From assembly GCF_003336755.1 (NCBI RefSeq), contig NZ_QMDI01000006.1:372001-436000 (forward strand): a stretch of 64,000 nt of DNA. Reading direction: 5' to 3'. Shown piece after piece: positions 29,715 through 39,507 of this stretch. Under the pieces are notes generated by a model. It saw only the letters and a list, made by a program, of their open reading frames with translations. It ran no database searches and was not told where the DNA came from. Position numbers and translations under genes: made by a program. The stretch is from Elioraea thermophila (ex Habib et al. 2022) (GTDB taxonomy: Bacteria; Pseudomonadota; Alphaproteobacteria; Acetobacterales; Acetobacteraceae). Numbering within the stretch: position 1 is the first letter of the stretch; each line of letters opens with the position of its first letter.

Positions 29715-32006
29715 ATGCACGGCATGGTGGCGGCGCCGGTGCGCGCCCGGCAGGGCGAGCGTGCGGTCGTTTGGGTCTTCGGCGGCGCATTCTTCGCCTC
29801 GGGCTTCGCCGCGCTTCTGTATCAGGTGATCTGGCAGCGCATGCTGGGCCTGTTCGCGGGCTCGGATGCGGTGACCGCCGCCCTCGTCGTCGGCGCCTTC
29901 CTGCTCGGGCTCGGCCTCGGCTCGCTCGCCGCCGGGCTGGCCGCCGACCGGCTCGCGCCGCGCCGCGCCGCCACCGCGTTCGCGCTGATCGAACTCGGCA
30001 TCGCCGGCTTCGCCCTCCTCTCCCGCCCCTTCCTGTACGACCTGGTGGTGGAGGAACTCGGGCCCCTGATGACGAGCCGCTGGGAGGTGTTCGCCGTCTG
30101 CTTCGCGGGGCTCCTGGTGCCGACCTTCCTGATGGGCCTGTCGCTTCCCGTGCTCGCCAAGGCGGTGGTGGCGCGAATCGAGCAGGCGGCGAACCGAATC
30201 GGCCTCCTCTACGGCATCAACACGCTCGGCGCGGCCGCCGGCACGCTGATCGGCGGCTTCCTCATCGTCGGCACGATCGGCTTCGAGGCGTCGCTGCGCG
30301 CCGCTGCGGTGCTCAATGCACTCGCCGCCGCGGCCGCGCTGCTGATACGGCCCTGGCTGTCGCCCGACCGGCCAGAGCCCGCCCCGCGGGCGCGCGCGAT
30401 CGCGGCCCGGCGCGAGGCGAGCGCGCTCGGTCTTCCCGCCTGGACGCTGCTCGTCTTCCTCTCCGGTTTCCTCATCGTCGCCCTCGAGATCCTCTGGGTG
30501 CGCGTGCTCGGCATCGCGGGCCAAGGCTCGGCCTACGCCTTCCCGCTGATCCTCGGTGTGTTCCTGCTCGCCGACGGGGCGGGCCTCCTGTACGGCGCGC
30601 GTTGGGTGGCGCGTGTGGAGGATCCGCGCCGCGCCTTCATCCTGCTGCAAGGCTGGGCCGCGCTCGTCGCCGCCCTCACTCTACTCGGGCTGTGGCTGAT
30701 CTACCCCTTCCCGCCCTTCGCCGAAACCATGGGGGTGGATGCGAACCGGGTCGGCACGGCGGCACTCGCCCGGCTGTCGCTGCTCGCCGCCGTCCTCGTC
30801 GGGCCGCCCGCCTTCCTGCTGGGCATGAGCTTCCCGCTGGTGCAGAAGGCGGTGCAGCGCGACCTCGCCTCGGTCGGCTTCCGCGTTGGCATGGTCCAGC
30901 TCGGCAACATCGTCGGCAACGCGGCGGGCTCGCTCGCCTCGGGCCTGGTGATGCTCCATCTGCTCGGCACCGCCGGCACCACATCGGCTCTCGTTCTGCT
31001 CGCCGGGCTGATGCTTCTGTGGTGGACCTGGTTCGCCGCGTCGGAAGGCCAGCGCGAGCGGGCGGGGCTTGCGCTCGCCGCGGCACTCGTCGCCCTCGTT
31101 GTCGTCTTCCCGCGCAACGAGGCGTGGTGGAGCCGGATCCACGCCGTCGACGAGGATGGCGAGACAGGGCTCGTCGCCGAGGACCGCTCCGGTGTGGTGG
31201 TGCTCCGGCTGAAGGATGGCGAGGGGCCGATGTTCATCTCCGGCCATGCGCAGAGTCGGGTGCCGTTCCACCCCCATCACGTCTTCCTCGGCGCGATCGG
31301 CCCCGCCATCCACCCGATGCCGAAGGAGGTGATGGTGATCGGGGTCGGTTCGGGGGGCACGCCCTACGCCGCCGGCTGGCGCCCCGAGACCCGCACCGTG
31401 CGCGCGATCGAACTCGTGCAGCCCGTCTACGACGTCATCCGCGCCTACGCCAGGCTTGCGCCGAACAGCGCCCCCGCCTGGCTCGCCCGCGATTCGCGCT
31501 TCGAGCTCGCGGTGGGCGACGGGCGGCGGGAGATCTTCGTCTCAGGCCGGCGCTGGGACGTCATCGAGGCCGACGCGATCCTGCCCTACACCTCGCACTC
31601 GGGCATGCTCTACTCCGTCGAGTTCCTGCGCCAAGTGAGGGACAGCCTGAACGAGGGCGGGATCTTCGTGCAATGGGCGCCGACCAAGCGGGTGGTGCAG
31701 TCCTTCGTCTCGGTCTTCCCGCACGTCATCCTGCTGCGCCCGATCTCGGTGCTGATCGGATCGAACCTGCCGATCCCGTGGGACCCGGACGAGGTGCTGG
31801 CCCGGCTCGACAGCGCGGCCTTCCGCGCCTGGGCGCAGCGGGCCGGGGTGGATCCCCGCGCGTTTGCGCAGATGATCGCTGCCCAGGCGGTGGTCTGGGG
31901 GCCGGAGACGGTGCGCCGCGAGGGCGAGATCAACACCGACCTCTTCCCCCGCGACGAGTACTACCTCAACAATCCCGTCGAGTGGCCGGACGGCACCTGG
32001 CACTGA
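29715..32006 (+). CDS. Fused membrane (MFS-like) and spermidine-synthase-like protein
   Basis: 763 residues; the ATG at 29715 is preceded by AGGGGAGG. About 13 hydrophobic segments fill residues 10-490, starting with FGGAFFASGFAALLYQVIWQRMLGLFAG, typical of the family's first helix. The C-terminal 250 residues form a methyltransferase-like spermidine synthase fold: VMVIGVGSGGTPYAAGW, ELVQPVYDVIRAYARL, DGRREIF and WDVIEADAILPYTSHSG. Homologues are often annotated as fused MFS/spermidine synthase, but polyamine synthesis is mostly unproven. No S-adenosylmethionine decarboxylase gene is nearby. Confidence 0.85.
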   Translation: MHGMVAAPVRARQGERAVVWVFGGAFFASGFAALLYQVIWQRMLGLFAGSDAVTAALVVGAFLLGLGLGSLAAGLAADRLAPRRAATAFALIELGIAGFALLSRPFLYDLVVEELGPLMTSRWEVFAVCFAGLLVPTFLMGLSLPVLAKAVVARIEQAANRIGLLYGINTLGAAAGTLIGGFLIVGTIGFEASLRAAAVLNALAAAAALLIRPWLSPDRPEPAPRARAIAARREASALGLPAWTLLVFLSGFLIVALEILWVRVLGIAGQGSAYAFPLILGVFLLADGAGLLYGARWVARVEDPRRAFILLQGWAALVAALTLLGLWLIYPFPPFAETMGVDANRVGTAALARLSLLAAVLVGPPAFLLGMSFPLVQKAVQRDLASVGFRVGMVQLGNIVGNAAGSLASGLVMLHLLGTAGTTSALVLLAGLMLLWWTWFAASEGQRERAGLALAAALVALVVVFPRNEAWWSRIHAVDEDGETGLVAEDRSGVVVLRLKDGEGPMFISGHAQSRVPFHPHHVFLGAIGPAIHPMPKEVMVIGVGSGGTPYAAGWRPETRTVRAIELVQPVYDVIRAYARLAPNSAPAWLARDSRFELAVGDGRREIFVSGRRWDVIEADAILPYTSHSGMLYSVEFLRQVRDSLNEGGIFVQWAPTKRVVQSFVSVFPHVILLRPISVLIGSNLPIPWDPDEVLARLDSAAFRAWAQRAGVDPRAFAQMIAAQAVVWGPETVRREGEINTDLFPRDEYYLNNPVEWPDGTWH

Positions 32007-32122
32007 GTGTCCTGCCCGTCGCCGTCTTGGCCTTCCTCGGCGGCCATGATACCGCCGGGCAACGAAACGAGACGGAGGCGGAGGATGACGGAGGCGGATG
32101 CAAGCCCCGGGGCAGGCCGTTG

Positions 32123-32572
32123 ATGCGCCGGATCGATCTCGGCGACGTCGTGGGCGGGCTCCTCCTCGTCGCCTTCGGACTGTGGTTCGGCGCTTACGCG
32201 CTCGAACACTACGCCTACGGCACGGCGCGGCGCATGGGCCCGGGCTACTTCCCCGCCTGGGTCGGTTTCTTGGTCGCGGGCCTGGGCGGCGTGATCGCGC
32301 TGTTGGGCTTCCTGCGCGCCGGTGACCCGATCGTCATCCGCCTCCGCCCGCTGATCGCCGTCATCGCCGCGACCGGCGTGTTCGCGCTGACGGTGGAACG
32401 GTTCGGTGTCGTTCCGGCCGTCGTGGCGCTCGTGTTCGTCGCCGCCCTCGGCGAAAGCCCCTATCGCCTGCTGCGCACCACGCTGCTCGCCCTCGGCCTC
32501 GCCGCCCTTGCCGTCGTGCTGTTCGCCTGGGGCCTCGGCATCCCCTTCCAGCCCTTCCGGTGGAACCCATGA
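32123..32572 (+). CDS. tctB: Tripartite tricarboxylate transporter small membrane subunit TctB
   Basis: 149 residues, four membrane helices, starting MRRIDLGDVVGGLLLVAFG; the middle has GTARRMGPGYFPAWVGFLVA, the TctB signature (G-P-x-x-F/Y-P). Its stop overlaps the tctA ATG (ATGA). With TctA it forms the permease of a solute-binding-protein-dependent transporter. tctC, the periplasmic binding protein, is not next to it. Confidence 0.88.
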   Translation: MRRIDLGDVVGGLLLVAFGLWFGAYALEHYAYGTARRMGPGYFPAWVGFLVAGLGGVIALLGFLRAGDPIVIRLRPLIAVIAATGVFALTVERFGVVPAVVALVFVAALGESPYRLLRTTLLALGLAALAVVLFAWGLGIPFQPFRWNP

Positions 32573-34104
32573 GCGACCTGCTCGCCAACCTGGCGATGGG
32601 CTTCTCCGTCGCCTTCTCGCTGAAGACGCTGTTCTGGTGCTTCGTCGGCGTCTTCATGGGCACCTTCATCGGCGTGCTGCCGGGGATCGGGCCGCTCGCC
32701 ACCATCTCGATGCTGCTGCCCGTCACCTTCCACCTCGATGCGACGAGCGCGATCATCATGCTCGCCGGCATCTACTACGGGGCGAACTACGGCGGCTCGA
32801 CCGCCTCCATCCTGCTCAACCTGCCCGGCACGCCGTCTTCGGCCGTCACCTGCCTCGATGGCTACCCGATGGCGAAGCAAGGCCGCGCCGGTGTGGCGTT
32901 GATGGCGACCACGCTGGCGTCCTTCATCGGCTCCTCGATCGGTATCCTGCTGTTCACCGGCTTCGCCCCTGCGCTCGCGGAGATCGGGCTCAAGTTCGGC
33001 CCGGCCGAGTACTTCGCCATGATGCTGTTGGGGCTCGTCGCCGCCTCCACCGTCGCCACCGGTGCGCCGCTCAAGGGGGTGGCGATGGTGGTGGTCGGCG
33101 TCGCCCTGGGCCTGGTGGGGACCGACGTGCAGACCGGCCAGCAGCGCTTCACCTTCGGTCTCCTGCCGCTCGCCGACGGGATCAACCTCGTCTCCCTCGC
33201 CATGGGGATGTTCGGCATCGCCGAGGTGATCAACTCCGTCGGCCGGGTGGCGCAGCAGCGGAGCACCTACCGCTCGTCCGTGCTGCCCTGGACGCGCGAC
33301 TTCTGGCGCGCGATGGACCCGGGGCGCGAGGACTGGCGGCGCATCCCCGGTTCCTCCGTGCGCGGCTCCGCCATCGGTTCCTTCTTCGGTGCCCTGCCGG
33401 GCACGGGCCCCACCATCTCCGCCTTCCTCGCCTACGCGCTCGAGAAGAAGATCGCGCGCGAGCCGAAACGGTTCGGCCATGGCGCGATCGAGGGCATCTC
33501 CTCGCCGGAGGCCGCCAACAACGCCGCCGCGCAGACGGCCTTCATCCCCACCCTCACCCTCGGGATTCCGGGCGACGTGGTGATGGCGCTGATGCTGGGC
33601 GCCCTGATCATCCAGGGCATCCAGCCGGGGCCGCGGCTCGTGGCCGAGCATCCGCAGCTCTTCTGGGGCCTGGCGGCCAGTTTCTGGATCGGCAACGTGA
33701 TGCTCGTGATCCTCAACCTACCGTTGATCGGCATCTGGGTCGCGATCCTGCGCATCCCCTACTCGATCCTCTACCCCGCCATCCTCGTCTTCCTGGTGAT
33801 CGGCGTCTATTCGGTGAACAACTCGGTGTTCGACGTCGTCACCTGCATTCTGTTCGGCTTCGTCGGCTACGCGATGAACCTGATGCGCTTCGAACCGGCC
33901 CCGCTCCTGCTCGGCTTCGTGCTCGGTCCGCTGATGGAGGAGCACCTGAGGCGCGCGATGCTGCTCGCCCGCGGTGACCCGATGGTCTTCCTCGAGCGCC
34001 CGATTTCGGCGACCTTCGTCGCGATCACCGCCGTTCTCCTGCTGCTCGCCCTCTGGTCGAGCCTGAAGCCGAAGCGGGCGGAGGGCTTCTCGGCACCGAT
34101 CTGA
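32569..34104 (+). CDS. tctA: Tripartite tricarboxylate transporter large membrane subunit TctA
   Basis: 511 residues, about 12 helices. Conserved segments: GVLPGIGPLATISMLLP, YYGANYGGSTASILLNLPGT, GSFFGALPGTGPTISAFLAY and SPEAANNAAAQTAFIPTLTL. I chose the ATG at 32569 that overlaps the tctB stop instead of a GTG three codons earlier. The substrate could be citrate, other carboxylates or aromatic acids; without a linked tctC it cannot be told. Confidence 0.92.
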   Translation: MSDLLANLAMGFSVAFSLKTLFWCFVGVFMGTFIGVLPGIGPLATISMLLPVTFHLDATSAIIMLAGIYYGANYGGSTASILLNLPGTPSSAVTCLDGYPMAKQGRAGVALMATTLASFIGSSIGILLFTGFAPALAEIGLKFGPAEYFAMMLLGLVAASTVATGAPLKGVAMVVVGVALGLVGTDVQTGQQRFTFGLLPLADGINLVSLAMGMFGIAEVINSVGRVAQQRSTYRSSVLPWTRDFWRAMDPGREDWRRIPGSSVRGSAIGSFFGALPGTGPTISAFLAYALEKKIAREPKRFGHGAIEGISSPEAANNAAAQTAFIPTLTLGIPGDVVMALMLGALIIQGIQPGPRLVAEHPQLFWGLAASFWIGNVMLVILNLPLIGIWVAILRIPYSILYPAILVFLVIGVYSVNNSVFDVVTCILFGFVGYAMNLMRFEPAPLLLGFVLGPLMEEHLRRAMLLARGDPMVFLERPISATFVAITAVLLLLALWSSLKPKRAEGFSAPI

Positions 34105-34183
34105 CGGGCGGGGCCGGGCAGCAGCGGCCACCCGTTACCCTTCGTCACTGCGCTGCCGCCGGGCTCCGCGCTAGCGTCTGGTC

Positions 34184-35008
34184 ATGAGCCGGGTTGGCGC
34201 CGTCGCCGCCATCCGCTTCGGGCTCGGTCCGCGGCCCGGGGAGTGCGCGGCTATCGCCCACGACCCGAAGGGCTGGGTGCTGGCCCAGCTCGAGCGCGTC
34301 CCGCCGCTGCCCTCTTCCCTCGATCAGGCGGATCCAACCGCCGAGCAAGGCCTCGCCACCTTGCTCGAAACCCAGCGCAACCGCCCGCCCCCCCGGCACG
34401 CCAAGCCCGATCGCCACCGCCTACCAGCAGAGCATGATCGCGCTCCCCGCGCACAGGCCGACGGCGGAAACGCCGGTGATCGAGCGGCTCGCCCTCCGTC
34501 TCGTCCGCCCCTACGTCGCCGATGATCCGCCGGCGGGCCTCGTCGCGACGGTGGAACGGCGGCTGGCCGAAACGGGCGGCGATCTCGGGGCGGCGATGCG
34601 CGCCCTGATCGAGCACCCGCTCGCGTGGGAAGCCCCGCTCGCCAAGCTCCGAACGCCTGCGGCGTTCGTCATCGCCGCCCTGCGCGCGACCGGCGCCCCG
34701 CTGCCGCCGCCCGCCCGCTTCGCCGCCTTCGGCGAACTCGGCCAGCCCCTGTTCACCGCGCCCTCGCCGAAGGGCTGGCCGGACGAGGCCGCCGCCTGGG
34801 CAGCACCCGAATCGATCCTGCGCCGCATCGACTGGGCCGGCCGTCTCGCCGCACGGCTGACCGACCCGCCCGATCCGCGCGAGCTCCTGGACGCGGTGCT
34901 CGGCCCGCTGGCGGATGCAGAGACGCGGGCTGCCGTGCGCGGCGCGCCGTCGGTGCGCGAGGGCGTGCTGCTCGGTCTCGCCTCCCCGGCCTTCCAGAGG
35001 AGATCGCG
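34184..35008 (+). pseudogene. DUF1800 family protein, internally deleted and frameshifted
   Basis: The N-terminus MSRVGAVAAIRFGLGPRPGE is typical of DUF1800. After about 65 codons, at a run of seven C near 34390, the reading frame changes and the sequence jumps to the C-terminal part (RLALRLVRPYVADDPPAGL, then GGDLGAAMRALIEHPLAW). The family's central 200 or so residues are missing; complete members have about 450-500 residues. No stop follows in frame at the natural end, and the frame runs on into the next gene. So there are a large deletion, at least one frameshift and a lost stop. DUF1800 and DUF1501 proteins normally occur as a pair of unknown function. Confidence 0.8.
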
Positions 35009-35010
35009 CG

Positions 35011-35929
35011 ATGCCGCTGGGCCGCCGCGGCCTCCTGCTCGGCCTCACCGCCCTCGCCGCCGGGGCGCACCGCGTCGCCTTCGCCGCCGCTCCGGGCGAG
35101 GCGCGCCTCGTCGTCGTCATCCTGCGCGGCGGCCTCGATGGGCTGGCCGCCGTGCAGCCCTACGGCGCCCCTCTGCTGGTCGAGCTGCGCGCGCCGCTCA
35201 CCCTGAGCGGAGGGTGGCCTGATCGACCTCGGCGGCCGCTTTGGGCTGCATCCCGCGCTTGCCACGCGCGGCGCCTGGTAGGCGGCGGGCGAGGCGGCGA
35301 TCGTGCACGCGGTGGCGGGGCCCCACCGGACGCGGAGCCACTTCGACGCGCAGGACGCGCTCGAATCGGGGGCGGAACGCCGTTTGGAGGACGGTTGGCT
35401 CAATCGCGCCGTCGCCGCCCTGTGGCCGGCGGAGACCGGGCCGGCGGATGGCCCCTCGCGCCGTGCCGTCGCCCTCGGCCAGGGCCTGCCGCTTCTCCTG
35501 CGCGGGCCCGCCCACGCGGCGAGCGTGACACCGCCGCGCCCCGTCCCCGTCTCTGCCGAGACCATGGAGCGTCTCGCCGCGCTCTATGCCCGCGACCTGC
35601 TCTTTGGCCCCGCCATGGCCGAGGGCCGCATCGCGCGACGCTTCGCCTTGGAGGTGCTGGCGGAGACCGACCCCGACCGTGGTCCTGCAGCCAACCGGGC
35701 GGCGGACCGCGCGGGCGTCGCGATCCGCGGCGGACGGGTGCTGGGCGACTGGCCCGGCCTTCTCGCTCGCGGCGCTGCTCGAAGGGCGCGACCTGCGCCC
35801 GACGACGGACCTGCGGTCGGTAGCGAAGGCGCTGCTCGGCGCGCATCTCGGCGTGCCGGCGGCGTTGCTCGACACCGTGGTGTTCCCGAACTCCGCCGCC
35901 GTGCACCCACTCGCCGGCCTGGTCTGACC
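35011..35929 (+). pseudogene. DUF1501 family protein, nonsense and frameshift mutations
   Basis: Starts MPLGRRGLLLGLTALAAGAH (Tat-like export signal) and continues to RAPLTLS. A frameshift at about 35210 leads to GGLIDLGGRFGLHPALATRG, followed by a TAG stop at 35279. The same frame then reads AIVHAVAGPHRTRSHFDAQD and on to VLGDWPG, clearly the same protein. A second frameshift near 35755 gives EGRDLRPTTDLRSVAKALLG and the end HPLAGLV. Two frameshifts and one nonsense codon make this a dead gene. It directly follows the broken DUF1800 gene with AGGAGA before the ATG. Confidence 0.85.
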
Positions 35930-35951
35930 GCCCCTCCGCCGGGCCGCCCTC

Positions 35952-36551
35952 TCAGCCGAACAGCTTCGCCGCCACCTCGGCCACGCGCTTGCCCTGCAGG
36001 CGGGCGACCGCCAGCTCCTGCGGCAGCGGTGCGCGTTCGCCCTTCGGTCCGGCGATGGTTCCGGCACCGTACGGGCTGCCGCCGTGCATCACCGAAAGGT
36101 CCATCAGCTCCGCCGCCCCGTAGCCCGGCGGGACGTAGATCATGCCGTGGTGCATCAGGGTCGGCAGCAGCGACAGGATCGTGCTCTCGTTGCCCCCGCC
36201 GGTGCCGGTGGAGACGAAGATCGAGCCGACCTTGCCGTAGAGCTTGCCCTGCATCCACAGCTGGCCGGTCTGATCGAGGAAGTTGCGAAGCTGCGCGGCA
36301 GCGTTGCCGAAGCGCGTCGGCGTGCCGAACACGATGCCATCATAGGCCGGCAGCTCATCGACCGTCGCCACCGGATGCGGCTGGTCCGTCTTGGCGCCGA
36401 TCGCCTTCAGAGTCTCCTCCGGCATCAGCTCCGGCACGCGCCGGATCGCGACCTCGGCTCCGGCTCCGCGCGCGCCCTCCGCCACCGCCTCGGCGAGCGC
36501 CAGCACATGGCCCCAGGTCGAGTAGTAGAGAACGAGGATCTTCGCCATCAC
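35952..36551 (-). CDS. wrbA: NAD(P)H:quinone oxidoreductase WrbA
   Basis: 199 residues, flavodoxin-like. The FMN-binding start [20 protein letters not shown] is near the N-terminus, followed by [21 protein letters not shown] and [13 protein letters not shown], characteristic of Wrb[27 protein letters not shown] closes the FMN site. It reduces quinones by two electrons and guards against oxidative stress. Confidence 0.93.
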   Translation of the reverse strand: MMAKILVLYYSTWGHVLALAEAVAEGARGAGAEVAIRRVPELMPEETLKAIGAKTDQPHPVATVDELPAYDGIVFGTPTRFGNAAAQLRNFLDQTGQLWMQGKLYGKVGSIFVSTGTGGGNESTILSLLPTLMHHGMIYVPPGYGAAELMDLSVMHGGSPYGAGTIAGPKGERAPLPQELAVARLQGKRVAEVAAKLFG

Positions 36552-36615
36552 TTCCTCCGCTTGTGCGGGGCCGGGGGGTAGGCGAAGGGGCCTGCCGTGT
36601 CGAGCCCGCCGCCGA

Positions 36616-36966
36616 TCACGATCCCCTGTAGGTCGTGTAGCCGAACGGTGAGACGAGCAGCGGCACGTGATAGTGGCCGCGATCGGCCCTGAGGTTTACC
36701 GCAACCGCGACCACGTCGTGAAAGGGCGGATCATCGCCGAGCCCCAAGGCGCGGAAATAGGCGCCGACATGGAAGCGGAGCTCCCAGCGGCCCGGCGCGA
36801 AGGTCGCTTCGCTCAGCAGCGGCGAATCGGTCCGCCCGTCCTCGTTCAGCGTCACCGCGGCGACGATCGCGCCGTCGCGCACGAGCTCCACCCGCATCCC
36901 CGCCGCCGGCCGCCCGCGCGCGGTGTCCAGCACATGCGTCGTCAAGCCCGGCCTCTTCCCCGCCAT
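36616..36966 (-). CDS. hiuH: 5-hydroxyisourate hydrolase (transthyretin-like)
   Basis: 116 residues, starting [20 protein letters not shown]. The motif HVLD near the N-terminus, the conserved Arg of [14 protein letters not shown] and the C-terminal YRGS tetrapeptide are the HIU hydrolase signatures. It hydrolyses 5-hydroxyisourate to OHCU in uric acid degradation. It is divergent from an allantoate-type amidohydrolase, in line with a purine-catabolic role. Two upstream ATGs would add a few residues. Confidence 0.92.
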   Translation of the reverse strand: MAGKRPGLTTHVLDTARGRPAAGMRVELVRDGAIVAAVTLNEDGRTDSPLLSEATFAPGRWELRFHVGAYFRALGLGDDPPFHDVVAVAVNLRADRGHYHVPLLVSPFGYTTYRGS

Positions 36967-37043
36967 GGGCATCCTCTCCTCCGTTGGCAAGAGCGCGCAC
37001 ATGGTGCACGGTCCCCCCGCCCGGAGCGAGAGAGGGTCGAGCG

Positions 37044-38315
37044 ATGGTTCAGGCAGCGACGGAGGCGGATGCCGCGCGCGCAGTCGAGCGCGATCGGCTG
37101 TGGCGGCGGCTGATGGAGATGGGCCGCATCGGCGGCTTCACCACCGAGGATGGGCATGAGGGCGTCAATCGCCCCTGCCTCTCGCCGCTGGATCGCGAGG
37201 CACGCCGCCTGCTCATCGGCTGGGCGAAGGCCGCCGGGCTCGCCGTCGCCGTCGATCCGGCGGCGAACCTGTTCCTCCGCCTCGAGGGGCAGGACCCTTC
37301 TGCCGCACCCGTGCTGACGGGCAGCCACATGGATACCCAGCCGCAAGGCGGGCGCTTCGACGGCATCTACGGCGTGCTCGCCGGGCTCGAGGCGGTGGAG
37401 GCGATCATCGCTGCAGGGGTCAGGCCGCGGCGGCCGATCGAGGTCGTCGCCTGGACGAACGAGGAGGGTGGGCGCTTCGCCCCGGGCTGCACCGGCTCGA
37501 TGAGCTTCACCAAGGCCGAGCCGATGGAGACGTTCGACGACATCCGCGACGCCGAAGGCATACGCTATGCCGATGCGCTGGCGGAACAGCTTGCCCTCGA
37601 AGCCGACCTTCCCTCGCGGCCGCTCGGCTACGTCCCGCACGCCTATGTCGAGGCGCACATCGAACAGGGGCCGAGGCTGGAGGCGGAAGGCAAGGACATC
37701 GGCGTGGTGACGGGCATCCAGGGCTGCCGCTGGTTCACCGTCACCGTCGAGGGGCGCACCGACCACGCCGGCACCACCCCGTTGCGCCTGCGCAAGGACG
37801 CCGTGCAGGACGCGATCCGAGCGATCCAGGCCCTGAACGCCCTGATGCACGACCCGGACGACGTGCTCCGCTTCACGGTCGGATCGTTCCGCGTCAAGCC
37901 GGACACCTCGAACTCGGTCGCGCGCGAGGTGGTGTTCACCATCGACTTCCGCCACCCTGACGCAAGGGTCCTGCGCGAGCGCGGCGATGCGGTGGCGGAG
38001 ACGGTGGCCCGTGCCATGACCACCTGCACCGCGCGGGTGCACGAACGCTTCAACGCCGCCCCCGCCGATTTCGGCCCGCTCGTGCCCGACCTCGTCGAGC
38101 GGGCGGCACGCGACTTGGGGCTGTCCATCATCCGCATGCCGTCGGGCGCCTTCCACGACGCGCAGTTCCTCTCCCGCATCTGCCCCACAGGGATGATCTT
38201 CATCCCCTGCCGCGGCGGCGTCTCCCACCATCCCTCGGAGTACGCCACGCCGGAGGCGTGCGCCAACGGCGCGCGCGTGCTGGCCCGCGTGCTGTGCGAC
38301 CTCGCCGGGGTTTGA
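37044..38315 (+). CDS. Zn-dependent amidohydrolase of the allantoate/N-carbamoyl amino acid hydrolase family (M20)
   Basis: 423 residues from the ATG at 37044 with AGAGGG upstream. Metal ligands are in TGSHMDTQPQGG (His, Asp), WTNEEGGRFAPG (Glu-Glu), YVEAHIEQGP (His) and GGVSHHPSE (His). GRTDHAGTTPL is part of the dimerisation domain. The family includes allantoate amidohydrolase (AllC), beta-ureidopropionase and L-carbamoylase; the divergent hiuH favours an ureide substrate but does not prove it. Confidence 0.88.
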   Translation: MVQAATEADAARAVERDRLWRRLMEMGRIGGFTTEDGHEGVNRPCLSPLDREARRLLIGWAKAAGLAVAVDPAANLFLRLEGQDPSAAPVLTGSHMDTQPQGGRFDGIYGVLAGLEAVEAIIAAGVRPRRPIEVVAWTNEEGGRFAPGCTGSMSFTKAEPMETFDDIRDAEGIRYADALAEQLALEADLPSRPLGYVPHAYVEAHIEQGPRLEAEGKDIGVVTGIQGCRWFTVTVEGRTDHAGTTPLRLRKDAVQDAIRAIQALNALMHDPDDVLRFTVGSFRVKPDTSNSVAREVVFTIDFRHPDARVLRERGDAVAETVARAMTTCTARVHERFNAAPADFGPLVPDLVERAARDLGLSIIRMPSGAFHDAQFLSRICPTGMIFIPCRGGVSHHPSEYATPEACANGARVLARVLCDLAGV

Positions 38316-38325
38316 GCGGGGCGGC

Positions 38326-39507
38326 GTGCGGCGGATCCTGCTCATCGTTTCGGGGTCGGTCGCCGCCTACAAGGCGCTCGAGTTCGCCCGCCTCGCGCGC
38401 AAGGGGGGCTTCGCGGTGACGGGGCTGCTCACCGCGGGCGGGGCGCGCTTCGTCACGCCGCATGCGCTCGCCGCCATCACCGGCTCCCGGGTCCACGGCG
38501 ATCTCTGGTCGCTCGAGGAGGAGGTGCAGGCGGGGCATATCCGGCTTGCGCGCGATCACGATGCGATCGTCGTCGCCCCCGCCTCCGCCGATCTGATCGC
38601 GAAGATGGCGGCCGGCCTCGCCGACGATCTCGCCACCACCGTGCTGCTCGCCACCACGCGGCCCGTCCTGGTCGCTCCCGCGATGAACCCGACGATGTGG
38701 GCGCATCCGGCCACGCGCGCCAACGTCGAAACGTTGCGCGGGCGTGGCGTGGCCTTCGCCGGGCCCGAGGAGGGCGAGATGGCTGAGCCCGAGCACGGCC
38801 TTGGCCGCCTGGTCGAGCCTCCCGCCTTGCTCGAGGCCGTGCGCGCGATGCTCGCCGACGGTCCCCTCGCCGGTCGTCACGCCCTCGTCACGTCGGGCCC
38901 CACCTTCGAGGCGATCGACCCCGTGCGCTTCATCGGCAACCGCTCGTCGGGGCGCCAAGGGCACGCCATCGCCGCCGCACTCGCCGGTTTGGGGGCTCGC
39001 GTCACGCTGGTGAGCGGCCCGGTGTCGTTGCCGGACCCGCCCGGCGTGCGCGTCATCCGCGTGGAGAGTGCGCGCGAGATGCTGGCCGCCTGCGAAGCCG
39101 CCCTGCCGGCCGATGTCGCGGTCTGCGCGGCGGCGGTGGCGGATTGGCGCCCCGAGACGGAAGCCGGGGCGAAGATCAAGAAGGTGGCGGGTGCCCCCCC
39201 GCCCGCGATCGCGCTTGCGGAAAACCCCGACATCCTCGCCACGCTCTCGGCAGCGGGAGACCGCCGCCCGCGCCTCGTCATCGGTTTCGCCGCCGAGACG
39301 GAGGACGTGATCGCCCATGCCGAAGCGAAGCGCGCGCGCAAGGGCTGCGACTGGATCCTCGCCAACGACGTCGGCGCGGGCGTGTTCGGCGCGGCGGAGA
39401 ACGCGGTGACCCTGGTGACCGAGGCCGGCGCCGAACCTTGGCCGCGCATGGCGAAGGAGGATGTGGCGCGACGCCTCGCCGCGCGCATCGCGGAGGCGCT
39501 GCGCTGA
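38326..39507 (+). CDS. coaBC: Bifunctional phosphopantothenoylcysteine decarboxylase / phosphopantothenate-cysteine ligase
   Basis: 393 residues, GTG start. The CoaC half (1-185) has [32 protein letters not shown] and [17 protein letters not shown] (PxMNxxMW). The CoaB half has [20 protein letters not shown] and [14 protein letters not shown], then WILANDV. The two activities make 4'-phosphopantetheine for coenzyme A. The last base of the stop codon is the first base of the dut ATG. Confidence 0.96.
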   Translation: MRRILLIVSGSVAAYKALEFARLARKGGFAVTGLLTAGGARFVTPHALAAITGSRVHGDLWSLEEEVQAGHIRLARDHDAIVVAPASADLIAKMAAGLADDLATTVLLATTRPVLVAPAMNPTMWAHPATRANVETLRGRGVAFAGPEEGEMAEPEHGLGRLVEPPALLEAVRAMLADGPLAGRHALVTSGPTFEAIDPVRFIGNRSSGRQGHAIAAALAGLGARVTLVSGPVSLPDPPGVRVIRVESAREMLAACEAALPADVAVCAAAVADWRPETEAGAKIKKVAGAPPPAIALAENPDILATLSAAGDRRPRLVIGFAAETEDVIAHAEAKRARKGCDWILANDVGAGVFGAAENAVTLVTEAGAEPWPRMAKEDVARRLAARIAEALR

